Below are positions 54,108 to 64,000 of a stretch of DNA of 64,000 bases, one piece after another. A program made the translations under genes and the position numbers. Below the pieces are notes generated by a model that saw nothing but the letters and a program-made list of their open reading frames with translations, was not told the origin of the DNA and did no database searches. The stretch is from Puccinia triticina. Lineage: Eukaryota > Basidiomycota > Pucciniomycetes > Pucciniales > Pucciniaceae. How positions within the stretch are numbered: position 1 is the first letter of the stretch; every line of letters begins with the position of its first letter. The DNA lies in assembly GCF_026914185.1 (NCBI RefSeq), contig NC_070572.1, positions 2,604,001-2,668,000 on the forward strand, given 5' to 3'.

Positions 54108-56619
54108 CACCAGGGGGGAATGTGTGGCACTTCCTACAGAGTGCCATACCGTAATGTCTTTCAGTAACCTCTCATGAAGTCAACTGCTTGTGCATTTGTA
54201 ACTAATTCCTGAAGAATTGTTAATCTAATGTTGAACTCATGCTGATGTCTTGTGTAACAAATAACCAGGGGGGAATCTGTGGCACTTTCTGTAGAGTGCC
54301 ATTATAAGACAGTAGGTGAAAGACAACAGAAATTCAATCTACATTAACATCACGAACTATATGTTTTGTTCTACAGGCCGCTCTTAATTGGTTTTTGTAA
54401 GCCACCAATCACTTTTTGAGGATCACATTTCCCCAGCACAACAACCACCATCACTTTATTTTTTGAGTGGAAAAATCCAAGTTGTTTATGTGTGACGTTA
54501 GGTGAGCATCCAAGCAGTGTCTTATTTCATAATCATGAGATTCAAAGAAAAAGAGGAGTACCTGACATGTTTTGCTCAATTCCAGAACACTTTAGAAATC
54601 ACAAAATCAGGGTCCCCCAATGATGTCAAAGTGTTCATTGGTAGTTCAATGGTGAAGATCTGTGGATTTTCTGGCATTCTGGAATTCAAGATGGGAATCC
54701 AACCAACCAATGTCCATTCATTCACATTACCATCCTTATGAGGTTTTTGTTTGAAAGGGAGATCTCACATGGGACATATGAGAAAACAGGAATTATCCAA
54801 TTAGCTGTAGGGCTCACCATACTTGGTGTGACTTTCTCAATGGAAGGTATTTGAGATTGATAAGCTTTTCTTGATAAGAATCACATACCCTGCAAGCAAC
54901 ACCCCCTCAAATGCAAAGATAACCATGCACCAGCTTCGTGCCACACAAGCATTTAACATGGTGGCAGCATTGATTGGGGTGGGGAACACAAAAAAACAAC
55001 CTCTTTTGCATCTTTGGCAGGAGGGCTATGCCTTTATTTCCTGGTCCCTTTGTGATTGGGCAAAATCTACTTTGACCTTTGCAGAAATTTTGATTTTGAG
55101 AGGAAAGGTCATCACATGCAATCTGATTACGTCCCCAGGCAGAAATATTCACTCAAATTTGTGTATCACTATCAGAGGTCAAGGGAGATCTTATTGTCAG
55201 AAACATGCTCAGATTCCATGTGTTTATATTAGATGTGTTGATTTTGTGATTTACTCCTGGCTGGGCCCAATGTCCAGCACAGGTTCCAGAAGAAGCACCT
55301 CTAGAGACCCCATAAAAAGTGCCTCGGGGGTCTTGGGGGAGTCTTCCCCGAAGCCCCCCGTGTTGCTGTGTGATGTTTGTCCACCCTGACGTTCGCGCAA
55401 ACCTCACGGTGGACATTAGACACCTTTTACCAACTCCTCAACTCCCCTTCTGCCTACGAGCTAGATATTCTCTTGTAGAGGGGGCGAGGCAGCGTGGAGG
55501 AAGGCCAGGACTTTTCCAAGCCTATCCGCCTCAGAGGAGCCTGGCAAGCGTTCCACATCCCTAGAGATGGCACCAGGTACCTGGTGTCCGTCAGCAGGTA
55601 TTTGTCGGCGAATACGGGTGCGGGTGTCCACCATTTTTTGCAACAGGTCCCCGCCATATACCCGCCCACATCACCAGAAGCTCGCCCAGAGGGCCTCCTC
55701 TCGGCAAGCTGGAATACAAACACAAGCTTGCCAAGAGGGATTCCTCTCGGCGGGTTGGTATACATACACCAGCTCGCCAAGAGGGATTCCTGTCGGCGGG
55801 CTGGTATACATACACCAACTCGCCGTGAGGGCTCCCTCTTGGCGGGTTGGTATACATACACCAGCTCGCCTTGAGGGCTCCCTCTCGGCGGGCTGGTATA
55901 CATACACCAGCTTGCCAAGAGGGATTCCTCTCGGCGGGCTGGTATACATACACCAGCTCGCCAAGAGGGATTCCCTTCGGCGGACTGGTATACATACACC
56001 AGCTCGCCGAGAGGGATTCCCCTCGGCGGGCTGGTATACATACACCAGCTCGCCAAGAGGGATTCCCATTGGCGGGCTGGTATACATACACCAGCTCGCC
56101 GAGAGGGATTCCTCTTAGCGGGCTGGTATACATACACCAGCTCGCCGAGAGGGATTCAGCCCACCGAGAGGAAGTCCTCTCAGTCTCGGCGTCTCGGCGA
56201 GCTGGTGTATGTGTATCTCGGCGAGCTGGTGTATGTGTATCTCGGCGAGCTGGTTTATGTGAGAGGGCTTATTGGTTGCAAAAAATCCCTGCACCCGCGG
56301 GTACCTGCCGCAGGTACCTGGGTACCTGCTTTCTGCCACATCCGCAGGTGCGGGTGTTGAGAATATGACATTTTTAAGAGGAGGTACCCGCACCTGTGGC
56401 GGGTACCCGGGTGCAAAGTGCCATCTCTACTCCAACTGATCACTAATTCAACATCTGATCAACAGATCAGTTGTTCATACATTAGGCTACAGTTGCTGTT
56501 GGGATACAGTAAAAAGTTACACAAGAGTTATGGTTAACTGTACCATGACTTCAGTCCCTGGGTCTGATGGAATTACGGTATGGCACTCTGTAGGAAGTGC
56601 CACACATTCCCCCCTGGTG
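54108..56619. mobile_element. CACCAGGG-type CACTA-like element E, TSD ATG
   Basis: Starts CACCAGGGGGGAATGTGTGG and ends with its exact inverse for about 46 bp; ATG at 54105-54107 and 56620-56622. Removing it restores the zinc-finger frame of the host hAT. A second left-end-like motif (ACCAGGGGGGAATCTGTGG, 54266) lies inside. Interior frames (for example 54502-54741) resemble no known domain. Contains the GGTACC element 55564-56427. Confidence 0.9.
55564..56427. mobile_element. TA-flanked GGTACC-type element with 46-bp array
   Basis: Starts GAGATGGCACCAGGTACC and ends GGGTGCAAAGTGCCATCTC; TA on both sides (55562-55563, 56428-56429). About nine 46-bp units (55735-56160) built on GAGGGATTCCTCTCGGCGGG and CTGGTATACATACACCAGCTC, each with the hairpin TGGTATACATACACCA. 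Frames on both strands through the array are repeat products. Confidence 0.82.
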
Positions 56620-57844
56620 ATGAAAGGCTTTCATAGTCATCTTATGAACATCCACCAACTGGTCGATCCAAAGCTGCTGAAGCAAACCAAGAAGTCAACA
56701 CACATGGATATTGAGAAGTGGTCAAAATCAGGTAGTTTGAAACAAAAAGTGAGTTCTTCTTGGAATTTTTGATCCAATTCAGATTCTTGGAATACATAAA
56801 TGAAATATTGAATAACTGACCAACATGCTGAGGTCCTTTTCCAGGTGGAGCTTAACAACAAATCCCTCAGGAATGCAGTTGTATATTTCTTAGCGGAGTG
56901 TGATCTTACGTTTGCCGTGGTTTAACGAAAGTTGTTCTGTGATCTTGTAGCTCTACTCAACCAAGGTGCCATGCCTCTAATGACCGATATCAGCCAATCT
57001 GGGATTTCAACCCACCTCAAGCAAGTTTACATTCAAACAAAAGAGACAATCAAATTGAATTTCCTTGCAAAACAAGATTCAATATCCTTCACAACCAATG
57101 CTTGGACTGCTCATGACTCAATGGCTTTCATGGCCGTAACTGCTCATTACATCAACAAAGAGTTTGAGATGAAAGACTTGACACTTGCAGTGCCACATAT
57201 ACAGGGTAAGTCTTTGGCTATTGACTTGGCAAATATCTTCAAGGGAAACTGACCGAGAAAATTCTGCAGGCAATCATACAGGCAAGATGTTTGCTGAGTT
57301 ATTCTATGATGTCCTCAAAGATTACGACTGTATTGAAAAAATAACTACAATTACTGCAGATAATGCTTCAAAAAACAACAAGATGGCTTGAGATCTATCT
57401 CTGCAAATCCCCAACTTCAACAGCTCAACAGAACTTCTTGGGTGTGTTGCTCATGTTATCAATCTTGCCGCAAAAGCTGGAATAGCTGCCCTTGGAACCT
57501 TAGAGGACGACTGCAATGGCGAAGAGCTTTCAACTGCCGAAATGGACTCCTTGGAGGATCATTGGGGCCAAGCCACCTCCAACGGAACTGACATAGATGC
57601 AAAGTCAATCCTCAAGAGAGTACACAGCTTATCTACATGGGTTTGTTATTCACCGCAGCGCCGTGAACGCTTCACAAAGGTGGTCAGCTTGATTCAGCTG
57701 GACGTCTACAATAAAAATATCAAGTGTCTTGAGCTAGACGTCTCAACTCGATGGAACTCAACCTTTACAATGTTTGAGCAAGCTATCTTACTCCAAGACT
57801 CCGTCAAACATTTCTGTCAAACTCAACCGGAGACTCAAGCCTTC

Positions 57845-58815
57845 CACTGCAAGAAAAACTTTAGAAACTGCTTGCAGTTGAGATGCAGCAAGCTTCAACC
57901 AAGCTTCAGCTCAAGCTGGGGTCAAGCACCCAAATTCCGTGCTGGTGCAACTTGAGTGTGTGCTTTGTTCAGAATCTCAATGTTGAACATGCTGTAGTGC
58001 TCATGCAGTGGGCTGAGGCAAATGAGCATCCCCGTGAGCACCCTTTCATTTTCTTTTATTAAACAATCCATACACCATTGAATCCGGCCAGAATAACATA
58101 AAAAGGGTATATACACATGAAAGGGATATGTACAGATGAAAGAAATATGTATGCATGAAAGGGGAATGTGAGGAGGTGTATTAACACATAAGAGGGATAT
58201 GTACACATGATGAGAGGGGTATGTATGCATGAAAGGGGTATTTATGCATGAAAGGGGTATTTATGCATGAAAGGGGTATTTATGCATGAAAGGGGTATTT
58301 ATGCATGAAAGGGGTATTTATGCATGAAAGGGGTATTTATGCATGAAAGGGGTTTGTGCAGAAGGGGTATTTGCACATGAAAGGGATATGTAAACATCAA
58401 AGGGGTATGTAAACCTGAATGATAAAAGGGGTATTAAAAGGGATCTAAAAAACTCAAAGGGGACATGTAAGCATGAAAGGGTCATGAACACATGATGAAA
58501 GGAGTATGTACACATTGTGAAAGGGATACATGCACATGAAAGGGATATACATGCATGAAAGGGGTATGTGCACATAAAGGGCTATGTACACATTATGAAA
58601 GGGGTGAATGCATACAAAAGGGATATATGCAAATGAAAGGGGAATTTGCACAGGTATCAACTCCTGCACTTATTTTTTTGTACCTTAGACTCACTCTTGC
58701 ATAAATTAGACAATGTGCATGGAATTGACCAGTGCTTGATTCTTGCATGAGGCAAAGCTTGACTTGAGCTCTTGCATCTCAACTGCAAGCAGTTTCTAGA
58801 GTTTTTCTTGCAGTG
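57845..58815. mobile_element. CACTA-like MITE with CACTGCAAG ends, TSD TTC
   Basis: Starts CACTGCAAGAAAAACTTTAG and ends CTAGAGTTTTTCTTGCAGTG; TTC at 57842-57844 and 58816-58818. The array GAAAGGGGTATTTATGCAT (58150-58640) is the inverse of the array in 10300-11360. Removing the element restores the hAT transposase frame. Confidence 0.9.
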
Positions 58816-59089
58816 TTCAGTTTAACCATTCATGAGTGGAATCAAGCCAAAAACATCATGTCTCTCCTGGAACCACTCAGCAAGGCAACTGACTTGCTAT
58901 GTGCATTCAACTACCCAACATTGAACACAGCACTTCCTGTCTACATAACTTTGAACAAACATCTTCATGTGACTAAGCAAGGTCGCCACAATCAAGAACA
59001 ACTTGTCAACCCAGCTGCTCAGATGATTGGGAAAATAGAAGGTTATCTCAAAGATCCAAGTTTATTAAATTCACAAAAACATGGCAAAA

Positions 59090-61782
59090 AAGATCTAAGT
59101 TTTGGTGTGCAGCCACATGATGGCCACTGTTGAATAGATTACCCCCAAACACTATGTTCCATGGATAGATCCTCCAGCTTGTGACAGTGCAACAAGCAAA
59201 AAAGGGCCAGCATTTTTTATTCTCAAGCAGGGGCCTATCAAAGCAAAGTAGGGGGCCTGCAGGGAGGGGCCAGGACAAAACCGGAACCCCTGGGGGGATA
59301 ATTCACAGCAGCCCCCCCTCCTTTATATACTCAAGCTCAGCCCATCCAAGAGCGGTGAGCCGTGAATCTCTCAAAGACCCTAGCCGCCTCTGGCGCCACA
59401 CCCATCATATCATTGCCAACACCACGCCCACCACATCGTTGCCGGTGCCACCGCATCATTGCTAATGCCACACCAACGCCTCCGCAGGCGTCTCTTTACA
59501 GCTCAACTTCCTGCGAGTGCGTGCATTTTTTCACTCAGGTCAACAAGATCTACGGCACATACATATGCGACAGCCACTGACCTTGCGCCAAACAGATCAT
59601 CCGCCTTGAAGCTCTCCGAGACTACAGCGAGCCAGGACATCATGCTGGGCCAAGAAGCGCGACCGGAACTGACGTTTGTACGCCGGACAGGCTCGGAAAA
59701 AGTGGATGAGCCGGTGAGCCTTTGCAATGTATTCATCCTGGCGATGGCTTCGCACCCTTCATCGCCCGTTGGCTCCCAACATATTCCTTCAAACACCACT
59801 GCTTGAACTGAGATGCTGTATTTTTTTTATCCTCTTTGGATGTGACACTACTAAATAGGAGCAACTTTCAACAGTTCCAATGCATCCTCAACAACCATGA
59901 TTGGATTGTCCCCTCAGTCACCCTGACTCGGACGGCCTCAGAGTTGGGAAGAAAAGCAGCCATCCTTCGGGTCGCCCTGTGCCGTCAGGAGAAGGCAAGG
60001 GACGTCCAGTTCCCCCCAGCGGTCACCCCACCGGGCCCTTGCCACACTATCCCCGCAGGCGCCTCCACCAGCACCATCAGCACACTGCCTCTTCATGCCC
60101 GAAGAGCTTTGACTTGTTGCTCACCACACCCAGGATTGGCGGGGCTTAGGACCCCTAGGACCGCCAATACTTGGTGAGCTTCCTCCCCTATCCATCTACC
60201 ACGTCTTTGACTTTGAGAACCCGCCGGCCGGATGACTGAGACACAATCTTCTTGGCTCTTGTTACCAACAAAATGATGCAGTATTCAGACAAAGGAGGAA
60301 GTTATCAAAATTCCTTTGAGCAGTGAACCCGTGGGAGGGAAGAGCACCACCAACCTATGCCCAGCTAGTTTGAAGGCTGCATGCCTTATTGGTAGCTCTA
60401 AGTTTGGATTCAGAAGTGTTTGCAACATTGCAACAGCTGTACATCTTTGCCTTTGGATACGACATTGGCTTGCACTCTGGCTCACAGCCTCACTTGATCC
60501 TTGTCTCACAGCAGCTTGCTCGCTTCCTTTGTCCCCCGTTAGCCCTGCATCCCCTCCCTTGTAATACCTGCCAATTCTTTCAATCCACTCTCAAAAGAGT
60601 GAAATGTAAGCCAACTCTGCCCTGATTATTGCTGTCCTCACCCAACTGGCCTGATCTTTTCTTCCTGTCCACATACACTCAGGTCACCAAGATGTATGAT
60701 GATTCTATAAAAAAATTCACCCACAAAGCTGATGTGAGACCCCTTGACAAGAAACCACTCCAAATGAGCCCACTTATTGCAGAACAGCACAAACCACAAC
60801 CTCTAGAGCAACTGTGAGCAGCACGGCACTCAATACCAAAGATCCCACTCTGGGATGACAAAACACCGGGCTTGAGTATTGCGGCAGGGCTCAATGAACC
60901 TTTAAGCTCCGCCCAGGTCTTCCTTCTCAACAAGCTTGTCTTCTATCATCCTCTCCTCTCCTTTTTGTGGCACAAGGATTGGAGTGAGGCTGAAAACCAA
61001 GCCTCAAATCTGTGTATCATTGCTCATGGAGTCAAAAAGATGTGCACCAAGTGCATTGGTACTGGCTTCGAGGTGTTCCATGGACCAATTGATAAATTAA
61101 TCTCTTCCAAGCTACCCAAACAGAAGGAATAGTATGTTTTCCTCCCTGTCCTAGACAAATAAAATCTTTCTCATTAAATCCGGGCAACATTTTTAATGTC
61201 TGTATTAGTTTACTCCCCAACAGCTACATTCACTGCTTTTGTGTGCATATGTGGTGAGTACAGCCCAAGAAGGAATCCTGTGGGTTATTCCTCATTCCAT
61301 TTCAGATTGACTGGTGCTGGTTATTTGACAGTTCATTCATGCAAGTTTGACCTCTCTGGATGATCCTCAAATTGCTTGATGCTGCCTGGAACATGTATGC
61401 TAACATGCTCTACTTGCAAGATTGAAACAATTCTATCAATTGCCATGTTGGCTATCAACAAGTAGCCCCTCTTCCCTCTCCTTTTCTTTGTTATTTGTAC
61501 TTGCCTATTTTTATTAAAGCTTATTACATATATTATGTTCTCTGTCTGAAAAAAGGAGAAAGTAAAGATGCAAACAAGGAAATTAAGAGCCACAAAGAAT
61601 GCATAAAGCTAAAAAGTGTGAGGTGGATCAAATATACACAAATTTCAGAATGGATCCAACTGATTGTGAATTGTAAACTTTCAAATCTAGCTAGGCATGC
61701 GGGATTGAGCTTTCAAGAGGGACAGGACTGTAGTGACTGAACCTGCAATTTGCAGCGGCGAAGCCGCCTTGGCCTCTAGTCT
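59090..61782. other. 2.7-kb composite insert in the decayed hAT
   Basis: Interrupts the transposase between KHGKK (59090) and VCTMILDP (61783). Its right edge is an antisense tRNA-type head (GCAGCGGCGAAGCCGCCTTG then GCCTCTAG) like 34700. Inside are unrecognised protein-like stretches on the plus strand: TATDLAPNRSSALKLSETTA (59570-59800), EPVGGKSTTNLCPASLKAAC (60316-60420), VTKMYDDSIKKFTHKADVRP (60680-60800) and AQVFLLNKLVFYHPLLSFLW (60920-60970). They may be exons of a captured gene or of an unfamiliar transposon. Left end not delimited by inverted repeats. Confidence 0.45.
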
Positions 61783-62902
61783 GTACAATGATACTAGACC
61801 CAACTTTCAAGATCAACTTTTGGAAAATGCATGCAAGCTTCATCCTCGACCATTACCAGCTATCGGTCAATGACATCCTTGACACATTCCAAACTGTCGC
61901 CAAATCGTTTGAGGAAACAGTGGAAGCTGCTCAAGAGGACGCAAAGAGGAGCCAGGCCCCTAGTACTTCAACCAAGCCCCAACAATCAGGTTTTTTTTCT
62001 GCGGCTTTGTATCTGCCTAGCGAGCCTGTCAAGGGCATCAATGCCGAAATAAAACATTACTTGCATGAGGATCCTGAGCCGGAAGGGACAAAGCCCCTCA
62101 ACTATTGGGTCAATTGTCAAAAAACATATCCAATCCTTTCTCAAATGGCTTGCCGATAACTTTTGATTCCGGCTACCAGTGCGGCTTCTGAGCGGGTTTT
62201 TTCACAAGGCCAACAAGTAGTATCTTGGCAGCAATCTGTGCTCAAGCCAAGCAGTATTGAGCACTTAATGTGCCTCAAGGGGTGGTTCAAAGCCTTTGAA
62301 GGATCACTTTAACCTGTCTTCCTATTTTAATACTGTGTACATAGTCATAAAATCAAATAAAAATCACACAAAATAAAATAAAATAAAGTGATCACTTGGG
62401 TTCCTCCACCCCTCTCCGCGGTCCTATAACTCCCCAGGGAATTGGGGTATTCTAGAGGGCTGTCCTGTTCCCTGTTCCCCGGTTCGTAGCCCCAGGTAAA
62501 TTCCCCAGGGAAGCCGTTTGGGTCACAGCCCTAATCTTGGTCAGCATAAAACTTGACTTGAGAGAAGACCTGCTGACAATCAAGAAGTTACGCAAATGTC
62601 AGATGGTCCCAATCTCTTACCAAAAAGCCACCAATATGGCCTGTGGCATTGCTGAAGTATGTTCATTCTCTCTCCTCTCTTACTTACTTCCTCCCCACGC
62701 AACTCTCTTTCTTTCAAAAAAAGAGTGTAGAGTTTGAAGTAAAGTGTTCTTTTCTTTTTTTTAGTCTAGATATCTCAAGTGTTCAGCCCTGACTCAAGAA
62801 GATCTCAAGAAAATATTTGATGAGGATATCCAAGCAGTCTTAGCACCTTCTCCATGTGACAAGACAAAAAAGAAACAGTAAACAGGCTGTACCATCTGCT
62901 GA

Positions 62903-64000
62903 AGCCCCCGCCCAAAACGGAGATCCATCCATCTCCCATTCACCCTCTCTCTCTCTCTCTCCATCTTTCTCTTGTTACGTTCTCCAAATTGTCTTGTCCT
63001 TTCTTTCTCTCTCTCTCCTCTCTTTGGGTCTTATTTCATTGCTCAAGTAGTCCAAACCTGCCTGTTAGTTGTGGTCCCCAACCATACACAGAGGTCCATT
63101 GGATATAGACAAGGCCAACAGATTTGTTGAAATGAACCCTTACCAAAATACCTGCATGCAGCAATCCGGACTACTGAGAAATATAGCTTGCTCCAGTGGT
63201 CCATTGGACAGAGCTTACTGTCCAATGATCCTTGGACAGCGGATTGGGGGTCCCCCATCCGCTGCAGCTGGCTGAAAGAAATGTTACCAAGGGCCTGGGA
63301 CTGAAGAAGGGTGAGCTGGAGAAGATCAGGAGCACAGAATGCTCAGGGACTCAGAACAGCAGATAAGAAGTCTCCAGAGGAGCAGGTCTGACTACTATGG
63401 GCTTGGAACTAAGTGGGGGTTGTATTTCATGAGGGGACGAATGAAATACATGGAGAAAAAGGGGCCTAAGAGGGGCCTAGGGGGCTAAAGGACCCTGATG
63501 GAAAGAAAAGGAACAAAAAGGAAATAAACCCTCTTCTGGGCATGGGGCATAATTCTAACACTGGCCAGTAACCAATGGGTGGTCCAACTGCAGGATCCCT
63601 TCTCCAATCCTGTAATCACATTCTGGATGGCGGCCTGATGACTGCCAGCCTGCCCATCCCATTGGATGGGGTGACACCGAGGTCTGTTTTGAAATAAAAG
63701 CGTGTTGCCTGGTAAGAAGTGGTGCTATGCCTCCTTTCCTATATAACTCCAGGTTTGTATGGTTATTGGCGCTGGGTTTCCGCAACGTAAAGACCTCTTC
63801 AGCACTCCGCCATGAGCCTGATATGATCCGCCTAGTCTACGTTGTGGTGGACAGACTGGTACACGCGTGGGATCAAGATTTGTTGCGCGTGGCGCGCGCC
63901 AGAAGATTTCAAGACTCAAGACATCAAGACTCAAGCTTTCAGCCCTCAAGGCCTTCTCAAGCTCAACGGCGCAGCGTGGCGCATCCCCAAGGCTTTTCAG
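62903..64000. other. No gene recognised
   Basis: CT-rich tract (62940-63030) just after the Rac remnant, then GGTCCATTGGAC..GTCCAATGATCC hairpins (63090-63240) and CCAATGGG/CCCATTGG pairs (63570-63670). TGTTAGAATTATGCCCCATG on the minus strand at 63538-63558 could be an LTR start, but no partner or TSD was found. Confidence 0.35.

Larger units (their letters stand above)
53844..62312 (+). pseudogene. hAT transposase pseudogene with BED finger
   Basis: Pieces in order: BED finger at 53844-54107 plus 56620-56660 (WVWLHFKQ, C..C, then FHSHLMNIH once the CACTA-like element is removed). Catalytic region 56845-57250 (SISFTTNAWTAHDSMAFMAVT), then ITTITADNASKN at 57340-57380, GCVAHVINLAAKAG, and DVSTRWNSTFTMFEQAI to 57844. 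This joins at 58819 (QAF-SLTIHEWNQAKNIMSL) across the second CACTA-like element. After the 2.7-kb insert come MILDPTFKINFW (61788) and the dimerisation domain IPATSAASERVFSQGQQVV (62165-62215). Frameshifts and stops (for example near 56925, 57390, 62157) show it is dead. Confidence 0.88.
53643..62533 (+). mobile_element. Decayed hAT element with nested insertions, TSD ATCTTGGT
   Basis: Starts TAGGGCTGTGACCCGGGG and ends GTTTGGGTCACAGCCCTA; ATCTTGGT at 53635-53642 and 62534-62541. 8,891 bp now, of which at least 6.1 kb are later insertions (54108-56619, 57845-58815, about 59090-61782). Subterminal CCCGGGGAA / TTCCCCAGGG motifs at both ends. Confidence 0.92.
53615..62902 (+). pseudogene. Rac/Rho-family GTPase, C-terminal exons, split by a hAT element
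   Basis: Rho GTPases are membrane-anchored switches of polarity and actin. Segment 53615-53642 plus 62542-62656, joined across the hAT insertion, reads PPNISLILVSIKLDLRED, then LLTIKKLRKCQMVPISYQKA and TNMACGIAE, the G4 region and insert helix of Rac/Rho. After a canonical intron (GTATGT 62657 to TTAG 62764) it continues [20 protein letters not shown] and [10 protein letters not shown], the G5 region and last helix. A TAA at 62879 precedes in-frame codons ending GCTIC and TGA (62885-62902): a CAAX box CTIC lost to a stop where CAA would be expected. The N-terminal G1-G3 exons were not found upstream, so this may have been a fragment before the insertion. Confidence 0.8.

Noticed and set aside
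55454..56137. Repeated frames on both strands, up to 227 codons
   Set aside because: Products of the 46-bp hairpin array; equally open on both strands because each unit is self-complementary.
61740..61786. Helitron 3' end (hairpin followed by CTAG before T)
   Set aside because: The hairpin and CTAG are there, but the same sequence at 34700 continues into a tRNA-like A and B box, and the host reading frame does not join correctly for an A/T Helitron insertion.

Overview
The window is nuclear DNA of a filamentous fungus, most likely a basidiomycete with a large transposon-rich genome; a rust-type genome would fit, but that is inference. Genes have short spliceosomal introns (about 35-260 nt; GT..AG donors such as GTAAGT, GTGAGT, GTATGT). 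Protein families recognised are Rab escort protein, the Pol I factor Rrn6, a Rac/Rho GTPase and BED-finger hAT and Tc1 transposases. There is no bacterial or CRISPR signal.

Only a small part is host gene. A GC-rich island (about 23.85-28.6 kb) carries a head-to-head pair: a Rab escort protein (minus strand, 25622 to 24084, 2 exons) and an RRN6-like Pol I core-factor gene (plus strand, 25651-28343, 7 exons), with start codons 28 bp apart. A five-exon gene for a predicted secreted or membrane protein (391 aa) occurs twice, at 6144-4468 and 44754-43078, inside a 3.6-3.7 kb segmental duplication about 38.6 kb apart. The end of a Rac/Rho-like GTPase gene lies at 53615-62902, cut in two by a transposon and carrying a stop just before its CAAX box. 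A GC-rich, proline/serine-rich ORF of unknown function (38439-37528) sits inside a large transposon.

Almost everything else is transposons, many resolved to the base by matching ends and target-site duplications (TSDs). An apparently intact hAT (13140-16002, 756-aa transposase, 8-bp TSD) is present. A decayed 8.9-kb hAT (53643-62533, TSD ATCTTGGT) is inserted in the Rac gene and itself holds a CACTA-like element (54108-56619), which holds a TA-flanked GGTACC-type element (55564-56427), plus another CACTA-like element (57845-58815) and a 2.7-kb composite insert. Four CACCAGGG-ended elements and two CACTG-ended elements all have 3-bp TSDs. Six elements with ends CARCRNYG all have 7-bp TSDs of the form CTNNNAG, which I cannot assign to a standard superfamily. 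PIF-like, 9-bp-TSD (MULE-like), foldback, solo LTR and tRNA-derived sequences complete the list.

Two architectural themes recur. Many elements carry minisatellites whose every unit is a hairpin, and one core (CCGGTCATCRAGRGG) occurs in elements with unrelated ends and TSDs. A compact double-hairpin repeat (AAGCCTCTCC...GGAGAGGCTT or its relatives) is scattered through the window and serves as a landing site for other insertions. All coordinates and TSDs were read by eye; family names rest on remembered motifs, not searches.
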